Shown piece by piece: positions 13,503-19,708 of a stretch of DNA of 64,000 bases; position 1 is the stretch's first letter, and the number at the start of each line of letters is the position of its first letter. The stretch is from a virus: positions 1 through 64,000 of IMG/VR virus record IMGVR_UViG_3300046804_003463. One strand, written 5' to 3'. The position numbers and the translations under genes were made by a program. The notes below the pieces were generated by a model. The model was not told the origin of the DNA and made no database searches. It worked only from the letters and a program-made list of their open reading frames with translations.

Positions 13503-14370
13503 AGTCATCTCCTATCACTCCATTGTACACGACTCGTTTCACAGTGTCAACTCTGTGAGCAGAATTTCGTGCGCCCATCACAACAATTACCTCATGATAA
13601 TCTTTTTCACCATTAACTTTGTGTACTAATATTGCCACGCAAAAGCCGGCAGGATTTGTGAAGCCTGTTTTACTTATTTGAACACCCTCTACTTGTGACA
13701 ATATAGCGTTGTTTGTATTATGTAGAACTAAAACTCTATTCTTTCTTTTACCTGGCGTTTCAATCGTCGTAATCTTTTTGGTAGAAATGTTTCGTATTTC
13801 TGGATAATTTGCCGCTTCAACAACCATCTGTGTTACATCACTGGCTGTGCTTACATTATATTTACTCAAGCCGGAAGGATCATCAAAACTTGTGTTGTAC
13901 ATGTCTAGCATCAATGCTTTTGAATTCATGTGATCCATAAAACGTCTACGACCACCGGGATAATCTGCCGCTAATGTTTCTGCTGCTGCATTGTCACTCT
14001 TGATTAGTAGCATATGAAACAATTCACCACGGGTATACTCAAGGCGTGGCATTTTACTGCCTGCATTTTTACTGAGTACAAGTTTACGATTCATATCACG
14101 ATCATAGTCTAATGCAACCATAGCAGTCATGAGTTTGGTCATACTTGCCAATGCACGGACTTCATCAATGTTTTGTGCCCTTGTAATTGTGCCCTCAGTA
14201 ATATTTGTGACCATTACCGATACAGTGCTATAAGTTTGCACTGTCTGCTGCTTTGCTTTCTTTTTCTTTTTAACTTTGTGTTTAGACTTGGCATCTGCGG
14301 TTGTTATCGTCAGAAAAAATAAAACAAAAAATGTTACAAGCCACTGTGTGAGTGTAAGTTTCTTATTCAT
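13480..14370 (-). CDS. penicillin-binding-type D-Ala-D-Ala carboxypeptidase/endopeptidase
   Basis: The 296-aa chain has an N-terminal signal peptide ending about TTADA, a Lys-rich linker, then the three active-site motifs of serine PBPs in order: SMTK at 76-79 (nucleophile Ser76), SDN at 125-127 and KTG at 234-236. The YTRGELFHMLLIKSDNAAAE and DPSGLS segments match peptidase family S11 (DacA/PbpG). It should act in the periplasm on peptidoglycan stem peptides or cross-links. It overlaps a 30-aa membrane peptide by 4 bases. A phage PBP is unusual; it might edit the wall before lysis or block superinfection. Confidence 0.88.
   Translation of the reverse strand: MNKKLTLTQWLVTFFVLFFLTITTADAKSKHKVKKKKKAKQQTVQTYSTVSVMVTNITEGTITRAQNIDEVRALASMTKLMTAMVALDYDRDMNRKLVLSKNAGSKMPRLEYTRGELFHMLLIKSDNAAAETLAADYPGGRRRFMDHMNSKALMLDMYNTSFDDPSGLSKYNVSTASDVTQMVVEAANYPEIRNISTKKITTIETPGKRKNRVLVLHNTNNAILSQVEGVQISKTGFTNPAGFCVAILVHKVNGEKDYHEVIVVMGARNSAHRVDTVKRVVYNGVIGDDYDTTSRV
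13522..13550 (-). promoter_or_regulatory. internal sigma-70-type promoter
   Basis: TTGACA, 17 bp, TACAAT, inside the 3' end of the PBP gene and about 20 bp upstream of the 72-aa gene. Confidence 0.68.
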
Positions 14371-14459
14371 TTAGTGATTAGAAAAAAAATAAATGGTGAA
14401 ATCATCACCATAAAGAATACAACGATGTAGAATAGTAGATACCTGAACATTGAGTTCAT
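14367..14459 (-). CDS. 30-aa membrane peptide
   Basis: MNSMFRYLLFYIVVFFMVMI is one helix continuing to FIFFLITK. AGGAGAGGGCG precedes the ATG, and the stop overlaps the PBP start (ATGA), so the peptide is probably translationally coupled to it and could assist its membrane insertion. Confidence 0.65.
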   Translation of the reverse strand: MNSMFRYLLFYIVVFFMVMISPFIFFLITK

Positions 14460-14477
14460 CGCCCTCTCCTTGGGCGA
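14459..14477 (-). promoter_or_regulatory. hairpin presenting the ribosome site in its loop
   Basis: A 6-bp GC-rich stem TCGCCC/GGGCGA closes a 7-nt loop that contains the AGGAGA ribosome site of the 30-aa peptide; the last stem base is the A of its ATG. Likely to tune translation of the peptide/PBP pair. Confidence 0.6.
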
Positions 14478-14482
14478 CAAAC

Positions 14483-14725
14483 TTATTTCAGTTTATCACC
14501 CACTTGTTTGATTGTGTTTTCATAGCCTTCACAAAGTTCCATGTAATATTGAACCTCATTCCACGCATGTAACAATTGAAATTTTGCCTCATATAATGTA
14601 TTCGTCAGTGCTTTATATTTGTCTCTAGGACCATTCTCAATAAGTGTTATCAAAATGTCAAGTTTATCGATGATTGTAACATCACCACCAACATCATCAT
14701 CAAAACTATCCGGATCGTCTGTCAT
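14483..14725 (-). CDS. hypothetical protein, 80 aa
   Basis: Acidic N-terminus (MTDDPDSFDDDVGGD) then two helices with LDILITLIENG and AKFQLLHAWNEVQYYM. Start overlaps the upstream stop (ATGA). Not recognised. Confidence 0.75.
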   Translation of the reverse strand: MTDDPDSFDDDVGGDVTIIDKLDILITLIENGPRDKYKALTNTLYEAKFQLLHAWNEVQYYMELCEGYENTIKQVGDKLK

Positions 14726-14892
14726 TTTTCGCCTTTTTCAAGCAGATTAATTGCATCTTTTGTAAATCTTATTTCTTTATTAAGTGTATCACGAATTTCA
14801 TACAAATCAAGTAATCTTGCCCGCAAACGATTTAGTTCCACGTTTTCATCCGTGGTCTTTTGTTTGGGTGTAAATGTATATATCTCAGCCAT
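14722..14892 (-). CDS. coiled-coil-like protein, 56 aa
   Basis: MAEIYTFTPKQKTTDE then VELNRLRARLLDLYEIRD, a heptad pattern. No clear ribosome site; the nearest promoter-like element (14899-14927) would make the message nearly leaderless. Confidence 0.62.
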   Translation of the reverse strand: MAEIYTFTPKQKTTDENVELNRLRARLLDLYEIRDTLNKEIRFTKDAINLLEKGEK

Positions 14893-14898
14893 GAAAAG

Positions 14899-14927
14899 AG
14901 TTTATCATCATTGAGAATATTTGTCAA
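14899..14927 (-). promoter_or_regulatory. weak sigma-70-like promoter
   Basis: TTGACA, 17 bp, TAAACT. The predicted start of transcription falls on or next to the ATG at 14892, so it is either leaderless or spurious. Confidence 0.4.
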
Positions 14928-15064
14928 TCGTTTGCATCATTTTCATCCATCAATGCCCACATGAATAGAAAACCTGCCATCGCTATTAATATGGCAAACA
15001 TATCACCCATTTGCATACCCATTACGATTAAAAACAGAAACAATAAAAATATGAATATTTTCAT
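14924..15064 (-). CDS. membrane peptide, 46 aa
   Basis: The ATG immediately follows the upstream stop (TAAATG) with GAGAGGTGG ahead. Two short hydrophobic stretches (IFIFLLFLFLIVMG and MFAILIAMAGFLFMWAL). Unknown role. Confidence 0.65.
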   Translation of the reverse strand: MKIFIFLLFLFLIVMGMQMGDMFAILIAMAGFLFMWALMDENDAND

Positions 15065-15379
15065 TTACCACCTCTCTGCACGTTGCCATGTGTCATCGTA
15101 ATCAGCGGCGTAATCGGTGACATCTGGAATGTTGACTGCAAAATCCTCTATGTCAGGCATGTGTATCTCTTCACCTTTTCTGTGTGCCGAAAGATATTTG
15201 CCTGCTTTTGCACGTGTTGCTGCACCTTCAGGTGTTTGATGATACTCTAATAGTTTTTTTGACCGTATCGCCTTGTCTTCTTCAGAATGTACACGAACAT
15301 TACCACAAGACATGGAACAATATGGTCCACGTTTCTTGTGTGTTACTCCACATCTAGGACAGGTTTTTTCGGCGGGCAT
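15065..15379 (-). CDS. zinc-finger protein, 104 aa
   Basis: CPRCGVTHKKRGPYCSMSC is a four-cysteine zinc knuckle at residues 7-25, followed by a basic helix (AIRSKKLLEYHQTPEGAATR) and an acidic tail with VNIPDVTDYAADYDD. Probably nucleic-acid binding; such proteins are frequent in T4-like aquatic phages. Confidence 0.72.
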   Translation of the reverse strand: MPAEKTCPRCGVTHKKRGPYCSMSCGNVRVHSEEDKAIRSKKLLEYHQTPEGAATRAKAGKYLSAHRKGEEIHMPDIEDFAVNIPDVTDYAADYDDTWQRAERW

Positions 15380-15977
15380 TTTCTTCTAGTGTTTTCTCTA
15401 TGTATTCACATAGCCAATGACCTAAAATCAAATGACCTTCTTGTATGCGTGGTGTTGACGTTGATGGTATGGCAATGTAATAATCTGAGTAGTCATGCAT
15501 CCATCTTGTTTTCATACCAGTAAATGCAACATTGACTAGACCATTCATGTGGCCAAATTTCATTGCTTCAAGAATGTTTTCTGATAAACCTGAGGTTGAA
15601 AGATAGATTGCTACATCACCAGGATTTGAAAGTGCTTGTAGTTGTCTTGAAAAGATATGCTTGAAACCCAAATCATTACCAATTGCAGTGAGAATTGAGG
15701 TGTCAGTGTTCAAAGCAATAGCGGCATATGCATCACTCTGTAAATTGAAATAAGAAACTAATTCACCAGCAAGATGTTGTGCTTCTGCTGCTGAACCACC
15801 ATTGCCCATGAAAAATATTTTTTTATTGTTCAACAAGGCACTCACACATGCCTGTGCAGCAATTTTAGTTTCTTCTAATGGATTTGGTATTGGATGTGAA
15901 GCAAACTCTAATGGTGCATCCGCCAACAAAGAATCAATCACCGCTCTGGTGTCTTTCAAAGACTCATATATGTTCAT
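15354..15977 (-). CDS. gmhA: phosphoheptose isomerase (sedoheptulose-7-phosphate isomerase)
   Basis: The 207-aa SIS-domain protein begins with an N-terminal helix pair and has FFMGNGGSAAEAQHLAGELV, the hallmark phosphosugar-binding loop of GmhA, then IGNDLGFKHIFSRQL and IYLSTSGLSENILEAM. It should convert sedoheptulose 7-phosphate to D-glycero-D-manno-heptose 7-phosphate, the first step of the LPS inner-core heptose pathway, in the cytosol. No other heptose genes are nearby, so it would boost or bypass the host step. GAGGTCGTT precedes the ATG. Confidence 0.9.
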   Translation of the reverse strand: MNIYESLKDTRAVIDSLLADAPLEFASHPIPNPLEETKIAAQACVSALLNNKKIFFMGNGGSAAEAQHLAGELVSYFNLQSDAYAAIALNTDTSILTAIGNDLGFKHIFSRQLQALSNPGDVAIYLSTSGLSENILEAMKFGHMNGLVNVAFTGMKTRWMHDYSDYYIAIPSTSTPRIQEGHLILGHWLCEYIEKTLEENARRKNLS

Positions 15978-15985
15978 AACGACCT

Positions 15986-16255
15986 CTATGCTGATTGAAA
16001 AATATCCTGCGCCCTACATGTGGTAATGAAATTGATGAATGCTACTGCTTCACTTTCATCTTCATAATATCGTAGTATTGTTTGACCTGTGTACTTTGAA
16101 ATAATCATGAGTAAGATATAGTGGTCACGGTAGGTGGAAAACTTTATCCACCAACCGTTTCTGACCACTGGTTGCCAAAACTTCGTCTTACCTTCTATAT
16201 CAAGCCTTAGTTTCTTTGATTTCGGATTTGATGATTTTTTTTGCATCTTCTGCAA
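15986..16255 (-). CDS. hypothetical protein, 89 aa
   Basis: Basic N-terminus (MQKMQKKSSNPKSKK), then a beta-rich part (WQPVVRNGWWIKFSTYRDHY). Overlaps the upstream gene by 56 bases. Family not recognised. Confidence 0.6.
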   Translation of the reverse strand: MQKMQKKSSNPKSKKLRLDIEGKTKFWQPVVRNGWWIKFSTYRDHYILLMIISKYTGQTILRYYEDESEAVAFINFITTCRAQDIFQSA

Positions 16256-16451
16256 TGTTCTTATTCAGATTTACTACTTTCTTTGTATATGTAGTAAAAG
16301 TGTTTTCTGTAACACTGTCAAAATAGGCAATGGTGTGATCAACTAAAACTTTGTTGAAATCAATTGTTTTGATTGTTGCTTCTTCAGCCTTGCGCTGAAT
16401 ATCATTCCATGAGTAGAAAGTTGGAAATTGAGGTGCTTGTGTGAAAAACAT
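16200..16451 (-). CDS. helical, phasin-like small protein, 83 aa
   Basis: After an aromatic start (FFTQAPQFPTFYSWNDIQ) it is one long amphipathic helix (KAEEATIKTIDFNKVLVDH, then TKKVVNLNKNIAEDAKKI), reminiscent of phasins. The resemblance is weak and there is no polyhydroxyalkanoate context, so the function stays open. Confidence 0.65.
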   Translation of the reverse strand: MFFTQAPQFPTFYSWNDIQRKAEEATIKTIDFNKVLVDHTIAYFDSVTENTFTTYTKKVVNLNKNIAEDAKKIIKSEIKETKA

Positions 16452-16500
16452 AATTATCTCCTGTAAAAGTTAGACAGCCCACTTAGGCACTGTCATACCA

Positions 16501-16920
16501 TTATATAGTATTTTTATGATGCAGTGCAATAGATTTCAGGTGATCTTTGCGTATCTTCGCCGTGACCCAATCGTTATAGTAATTCTCACTCAGCAAGGCA
16601 TGGCGTGACATTATCTCATACGTTTCAAAATACGCACATTCAGATTTGCTTTTACACAAATGAAGAATTATTCTTCGGTAGTTACTTTCTCCGGTTGCTG
16701 CAACTTCCCTTTTGAGTGTGTCGTTGGAACCGTAATAGGTTTCCCAATCGGAAGGTTTTCGGATCTTTTTTTTCTTGCCGTTGATTTGTCTTGTGCCAGC
16801 CTGCGTAAAGTATTTGCGTCCAATATATTTTCTTCCTGTAGTGAGATTTTCTATTAGGTACACAAAGCCAAACGATGTGCCGTCATACTCATACGGCACA
16901 CCATCATAATACCATGTCAT
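16501..16920 (-). CDS. GIY-YIG-like endonuclease, 139 aa
   Basis: GFVYLIENLTTGRKYIGRK matches the Seg-type GIY-YIG pattern (strand, loop, YIG with Arg), followed by DWETYYGSNDTLK and an EVAATGESNYRRIIL helix. Such single-domain proteins in T4-like phages are homing or free-standing nucleases. The catalytic Glu would be in FETYEIMSR. Start overlaps the previous stop (ATGA). Confidence 0.75.
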   Translation of the reverse strand: MTWYYDGVPYEYDGTSFGFVYLIENLTTGRKYIGRKYFTQAGTRQINGKKKKIRKPSDWETYYGSNDTLKREVAATGESNYRRIILHLCKSKSECAYFETYEIMSRHALLSENYYNDWVTAKIRKDHLKSIALHHKNTI

Positions 16921-17093
16921 AGTGGTTCTTCATCATCATCGTCATGAAGGTCCTCATCATCAAAACTTTCATCGTCAAGTATTAAATATTCTCCGCAAAA
17001 CGGACAATGTGTTGGGTCTGATTCTGTGTGCATCTCATTGTAAGAGATGGCAAATTCAGAGCCACATGCTGTGCATTCATGTTGTATTCTCAT
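16917..17093 (-). CDS. small zinc-ribbon protein, 58 aa
   Basis: HECTACGSEF and CPFCGEYL give a CxxC...CxxC ribbon; the C-terminus is very acidic (DDEDLHDDDDEEPL). Lies between the secreted nuclease and the GIY-YIG gene. Confidence 0.72.
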   Translation of the reverse strand: MRIQHECTACGSEFAISYNEMHTESDPTHCPFCGEYLILDDESFDDEDLHDDDDEEPL

Positions 17094-17095
17094 AA

Positions 17096-17530
17096 TTAAT
17101 TACACCAAGATTGTTTTGCCTCACCAAAATATTCACGTGCAAGGCCATTTTGAATTAACATTGAACGAAGACTTTGACCGTCTAGAACGATGTCTCCCAA
17201 TACACGACCACCAAATTTATCCCAGTCATAGAGTATCACTTGACGCTTAGATGATTTAGCAACTGCATTGGTTGTAAATTTTGTTGCCAATTTTCCTCTT
17301 TCATCCTCCTGTGGACATTTAGCACGAAAGCCTTTTTCTGGTGTATCTACACCATAAATGCGAACAGCAAGTTCAGGCTTCAGTGGTGCAGGTAAAAATG
17401 GCGCTGCAATCACTACAGTGTCACCGTCATTTACACGGACAATTTGTGCATCATACATCACGCCTTGTGGTGCTTTTTGTGCCAATGCCAGTGACGGCAA
17501 TAGCATAATCATTAACAGCAATTTTTTCAT
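17096..17530 (-). CDS. secreted staphylococcal-nuclease-like protein
   Basis: A signal peptide (MKKLLLMIMLLPSLALAQ) is followed by an SNase fold: NDGDTVV at 34-40 (Asp35/Asp37, calcium site), RIYGVDTPE at 57-65 (Arg57, Asp62, Thr63, Glu65) and GRVLGDI with Arg109. Catalytic residues are all present. It should cut DNA or RNA in the periplasm or outside, possibly attacking competing phage DNA or scavenging nucleotides and phosphate. Overlaps the upstream secreted gene by 4 bases. Confidence 0.88.
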   Translation of the reverse strand: MKKLLLMIMLLPSLALAQKAPQGVMYDAQIVRVNDGDTVVIAAPFLPAPLKPELAVRIYGVDTPEKGFRAKCPQEDERGKLATKFTTNAVAKSSKRQVILYDWDKFGGRVLGDIVLDGQSLRSMLIQNGLAREYFGEAKQSWCN

Positions 17531-17982
17531 ATTGATTCCTTACAAACGAGATTGAGAATATCAAAGCGTGTGGTGTGCGGCACATTCAAACTAACGATGT
17601 TTGAATTGACTTCATATGAGTTGCGAAAAACTACTTTATTATTTGCATCAACATACAAATCCATAAGCATCATGAGTTGTTTTCTACCACAGTGCAATGA
17701 ACCAAATACATACAATGCACTCACAGGAACATCTACGCCATAAAATTCTTGTGGAACATGATATGGCACATATGCGTGAAAACTAACAATTTCTTGTTTA
17801 GCGCCGACTGTGCTTTTCTCAATGTATATATCATAACCATCGGACTGAGTTACAAAATGCCAGTCGTTTTGATTGTGGATGATTTTATCATCGTTTGTGA
17901 AGTTAAGCCGGTATTCCGACTCTTCTGCATTTACCGAAAAGGCTAAAAGTGCTGCAATGACAAAAGAAAATAGGTGCTTCAT
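17527..17982 (-). CDS. secreted protein, surface-adhesin E-like, 151 aa
   Basis: The start is MKHLFSFVIAALLAFSVNA, a clear signal peptide preceded by GGGGGGATCCC; a longer frame adds only six residues. The mature part has DWHFVTQSDGYDIYIEKSTV and one Cys pair (SLHCGRKQ, NLVCKES), a pattern like the adhesin-E family of Gram-negative bacteria. It may be a periplasmic or surface modifier. A CTAAATA motif lies just upstream. Confidence 0.65.
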   Translation of the reverse strand: MKHLFSFVIAALLAFSVNAEESEYRLNFTNDDKIIHNQNDWHFVTQSDGYDIYIEKSTVGAKQEIVSFHAYVPYHVPQEFYGVDVPVSALYVFGSLHCGRKQLMMLMDLYVDANNKVVFRNSYEVNSNIVSLNVPHTTRFDILNLVCKESI

Positions 17983-18001
17983 GGGATCCCCCCGAAACAC
18001 C

Positions 18002-18008
18002 TATTTAG
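18002..18008 (-). promoter_or_regulatory. late-promoter-like CTAAATA
   Basis: Minus strand TCTAAATAGG, about 20 bp upstream of the adhesin-E-like gene, in a 34-bp gap. Similar to the CTAAATA late motif of cyano-T4-like phages and the T4 TATAAATA. Confidence 0.5.
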
Positions 18009-18016
18009 AACACAAA

Positions 18017-18727
18017 TCAACTCCAGTATTTACTGTTGTCCAATTTATCCCAATACTTTTGATTATTACGATTTATGAAGTTTTTGATCAAATACCAACC
18101 CATACCAAAGTACCCCATTTTCTTGAATCTACGGGAATCTTGACCAAAATAATGATTTAGTATTTTAAACTTTTTAGGTTCATACATTCTTGAAAGGAAA
18201 TAATCTTCAGATGTAGAAAACCTTTCATTGAAGCCCCCAAACGCATCAAACTTACTCTTACGGGTTAGCATGAAGGCACCCACAGCAAACGGAGAAAAAT
18301 GTTTCAAAATTTGATTGATTTTATTGAAAATAAAAAACCCAAGTTCCGCTTTCCAATCATCTTCGTAACATCTAATATTTGCTCCAATCAAATCTAAATC
18401 GTTCTGTTCAATCTCAAAAACAGCATCACGAATCATATAATTATCAAAAAATATCACATCAGCATCTATGAACAAAATATATGGTGTGGTGACTAATTTT
18501 GCGGCATTGTTTCGTGCCACAGCAACAGGACCACCATCAATGATTTCAATATTCAGAAAAGCACGATTGTTTCTAATTACATCTCTGGTGTTGTCAGTTG
18601 AACAGTCAGCAATAATAATTCTAGTGTCACCTATCTTCTGTTGACGTAAAGAATTAAGCAAATGATTTATGTAATTTTCTTCATTTTTGCTTGGAATAAC
18701 AATTGTGATTTTATCGCTTAGTTTCAT
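18017..18727 (-). CDS. family-2 glycosyltransferase
   Basis: The 236-aa cytosolic protein opens with TIVIPSKNEENYINHLLNSL and IIIADCSTDNTRDV, then VARNNAAK and the metal/nucleotide motif FIDADVIF, and later GAFMLTRKSKFDAFGGFNER and SEDYFLSRMY with the catalytic ED. This is a complete GT-A/GT2 catalytic domain with no C-terminal membrane helix. It follows plcP; in bacteria that make glycolipids under phosphate starvation, a glycosyltransferase next to PlcP transfers sugar to diacylglycerol. That role is an inference; LPS or virion glycosylation is possible. Confidence 0.85.
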   Translation of the reverse strand: MKLSDKITIVIPSKNEENYINHLLNSLRQQKIGDTRIIIADCSTDNTRDVIRNNRAFLNIEIIDGGPVAVARNNAAKLVTTPYILFIDADVIFFDNYMIRDAVFEIEQNDLDLIGANIRCYEDDWKAELGFFIFNKINQILKHFSPFAVGAFMLTRKSKFDAFGGFNERFSTSEDYFLSRMYEPKKFKILNHYFGQDSRRFKKMGYFGMGWYLIKNFINRNNQKYWDKLDNSKYWS

Positions 18728-18896
18728 CTTTCCTCACGCACTTTCCCTCAATCTTAAAATTGTCAAACTTTAACCAATACGTCATAGACTGTAAAGTTTG
18801 TTCACATTGTTGTTGTGTATCAAATTGTAGATTTATTCTTCCCGGTATGTCGTTTGAATTGTTCAGATGTACCGCTATCAATATCATCAACCACAT
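18711..18896 (-). CDS. small exported-type protein, 61 aa
   Basis: Its start lies inside the plcP 3' end (77-base overlap) and its end overlaps the glycosyltransferase start. A short hydrophobic N-terminus (MWLMILIAV) is followed by QQQCEQTLQ and GKCVRK. It resembles the 12269-12457 product in length and cysteine spacing. The overlap keeps confidence low. Confidence 0.45.
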   Translation of the reverse strand: MWLMILIAVHLNNSNDIPGRINLQFDTQQQCEQTLQSMTYWLKFDNFKIEGKCVRKDETKR

Positions 18897-19647
18897 TATC
18901 GCTCTCCTGTGTCCATGTGATTATTTCCCATCTACCATCATGGTGTTCAACAAGTGCTGTCATTGATTCTACCCAGTCACCGTCATTCATATACATTACA
19001 CCATCAATTTTTTTTATTTCTGCTTGATGTATATGACCACAAATCACACCGTCAAATCCTTTTTTCTTACAATATGCCGCTAAATTACTTTCAAATTGAA
19101 ATATGAAATCAACTGCTTTTTTTACCTTGCGCTTAAGGAAACGACTAAGACTAAAATAACCAACACCCATTCTATGGAGGATCCAATTGAATTTACTATT
19201 GAAAGATAAAATGGTGTCATACGCTTTGTCTCCTAGTATTGCTAGCCACGGAGCAAGTCTAGTAATACCGTCAAAAAAGTCTCCGTGAATAACAAGATAG
19301 TGTTTACCATCAGCACCAATGTGTTCTATTTGATTATGCATTTCAATCATACCAAAATTTAAATTATATTGTAAATATGGTCTAAGAAATTCATCATGAT
19401 TACCTAACACATATACCACTCTTGTATTTCTTTTTGCGTGTCCTAATATACGTCTTACCACATTTGTGTGACTTTGTTTCCAGCGCCATTTATTTTGTTT
19501 TATTTTCCAAGCATCAATTATATCACCAACAAGATAAAGTGTTTCACACGAATTATTTTTGAGAAAATTGTTTAGTGCTTCAGCCTTACAATCTTTCGTT
19601 CCAAGGTGAACGTCTGAAATGAAAATACTACGATATTTTTTGTCCAT
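18820..19647 (-). CDS. plcP: PlcP-type phospholipase C (calcineurin-like metallophosphoesterase)
   Basis: The 275-aa protein has all five metallophosphoesterase motifs: ISDVHLGT (Asp12, His14), GDIIDAW (Asp42), GNHDEF (Asn83, His84), IHGDFFD (His121) and CGHIHQ (His205, His207). The SDVHLGTKDCKAEAL start and NDGDWVESMTALVEHHDG end match the PlcP family, which cleaves phosphatidylglycerol/ethanolamine headgroups in phosphate-starved bacteria, better than LpxH, which has DLHL and GNRD. It should act at the inner membrane, releasing phospho-headgroup and leaving diacylglycerol for the neighbouring glycosyltransferase. An LpxH-like activity cannot be excluded. Confidence 0.82.
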   Translation of the reverse strand: MDKKYRSIFISDVHLGTKDCKAEALNNFLKNNSCETLYLVGDIIDAWKIKQNKWRWKQSHTNVVRRILGHAKRNTRVVYVLGNHDEFLRPYLQYNLNFGMIEMHNQIEHIGADGKHYLVIHGDFFDGITRLAPWLAILGDKAYDTILSFNSKFNWILHRMGVGYFSLSRFLKRKVKKAVDFIFQFESNLAAYCKKKGFDGVICGHIHQAEIKKIDGVMYMNDGDWVESMTALVEHHDGRWEIITWTQESDNVVDDIDSGTSEQFKRHTGKNKSTI

Positions 19648-19708
19648 TGAAATACTGGTTACGGGTCCAGTGTCACCTGATAGTTGTGACCGATTTTTTT
19701 ATTTTGTT

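Noticed and set aside
16200-16451. Firm phasin annotation
   Set aside because: Helical composition alone is too weak, and nothing nearby relates to polyhydroxyalkanoate granules.
18820-19647. LpxH (UDP-2,3-diacylglucosamine hydrolase) as the name of the metallophosphoesterase
   Set aside because: LpxH has DLHL and GNRD; this protein has SDVHLGT, GNHDE and the PlcP-like ending. LpxH activity remains a formal alternative.
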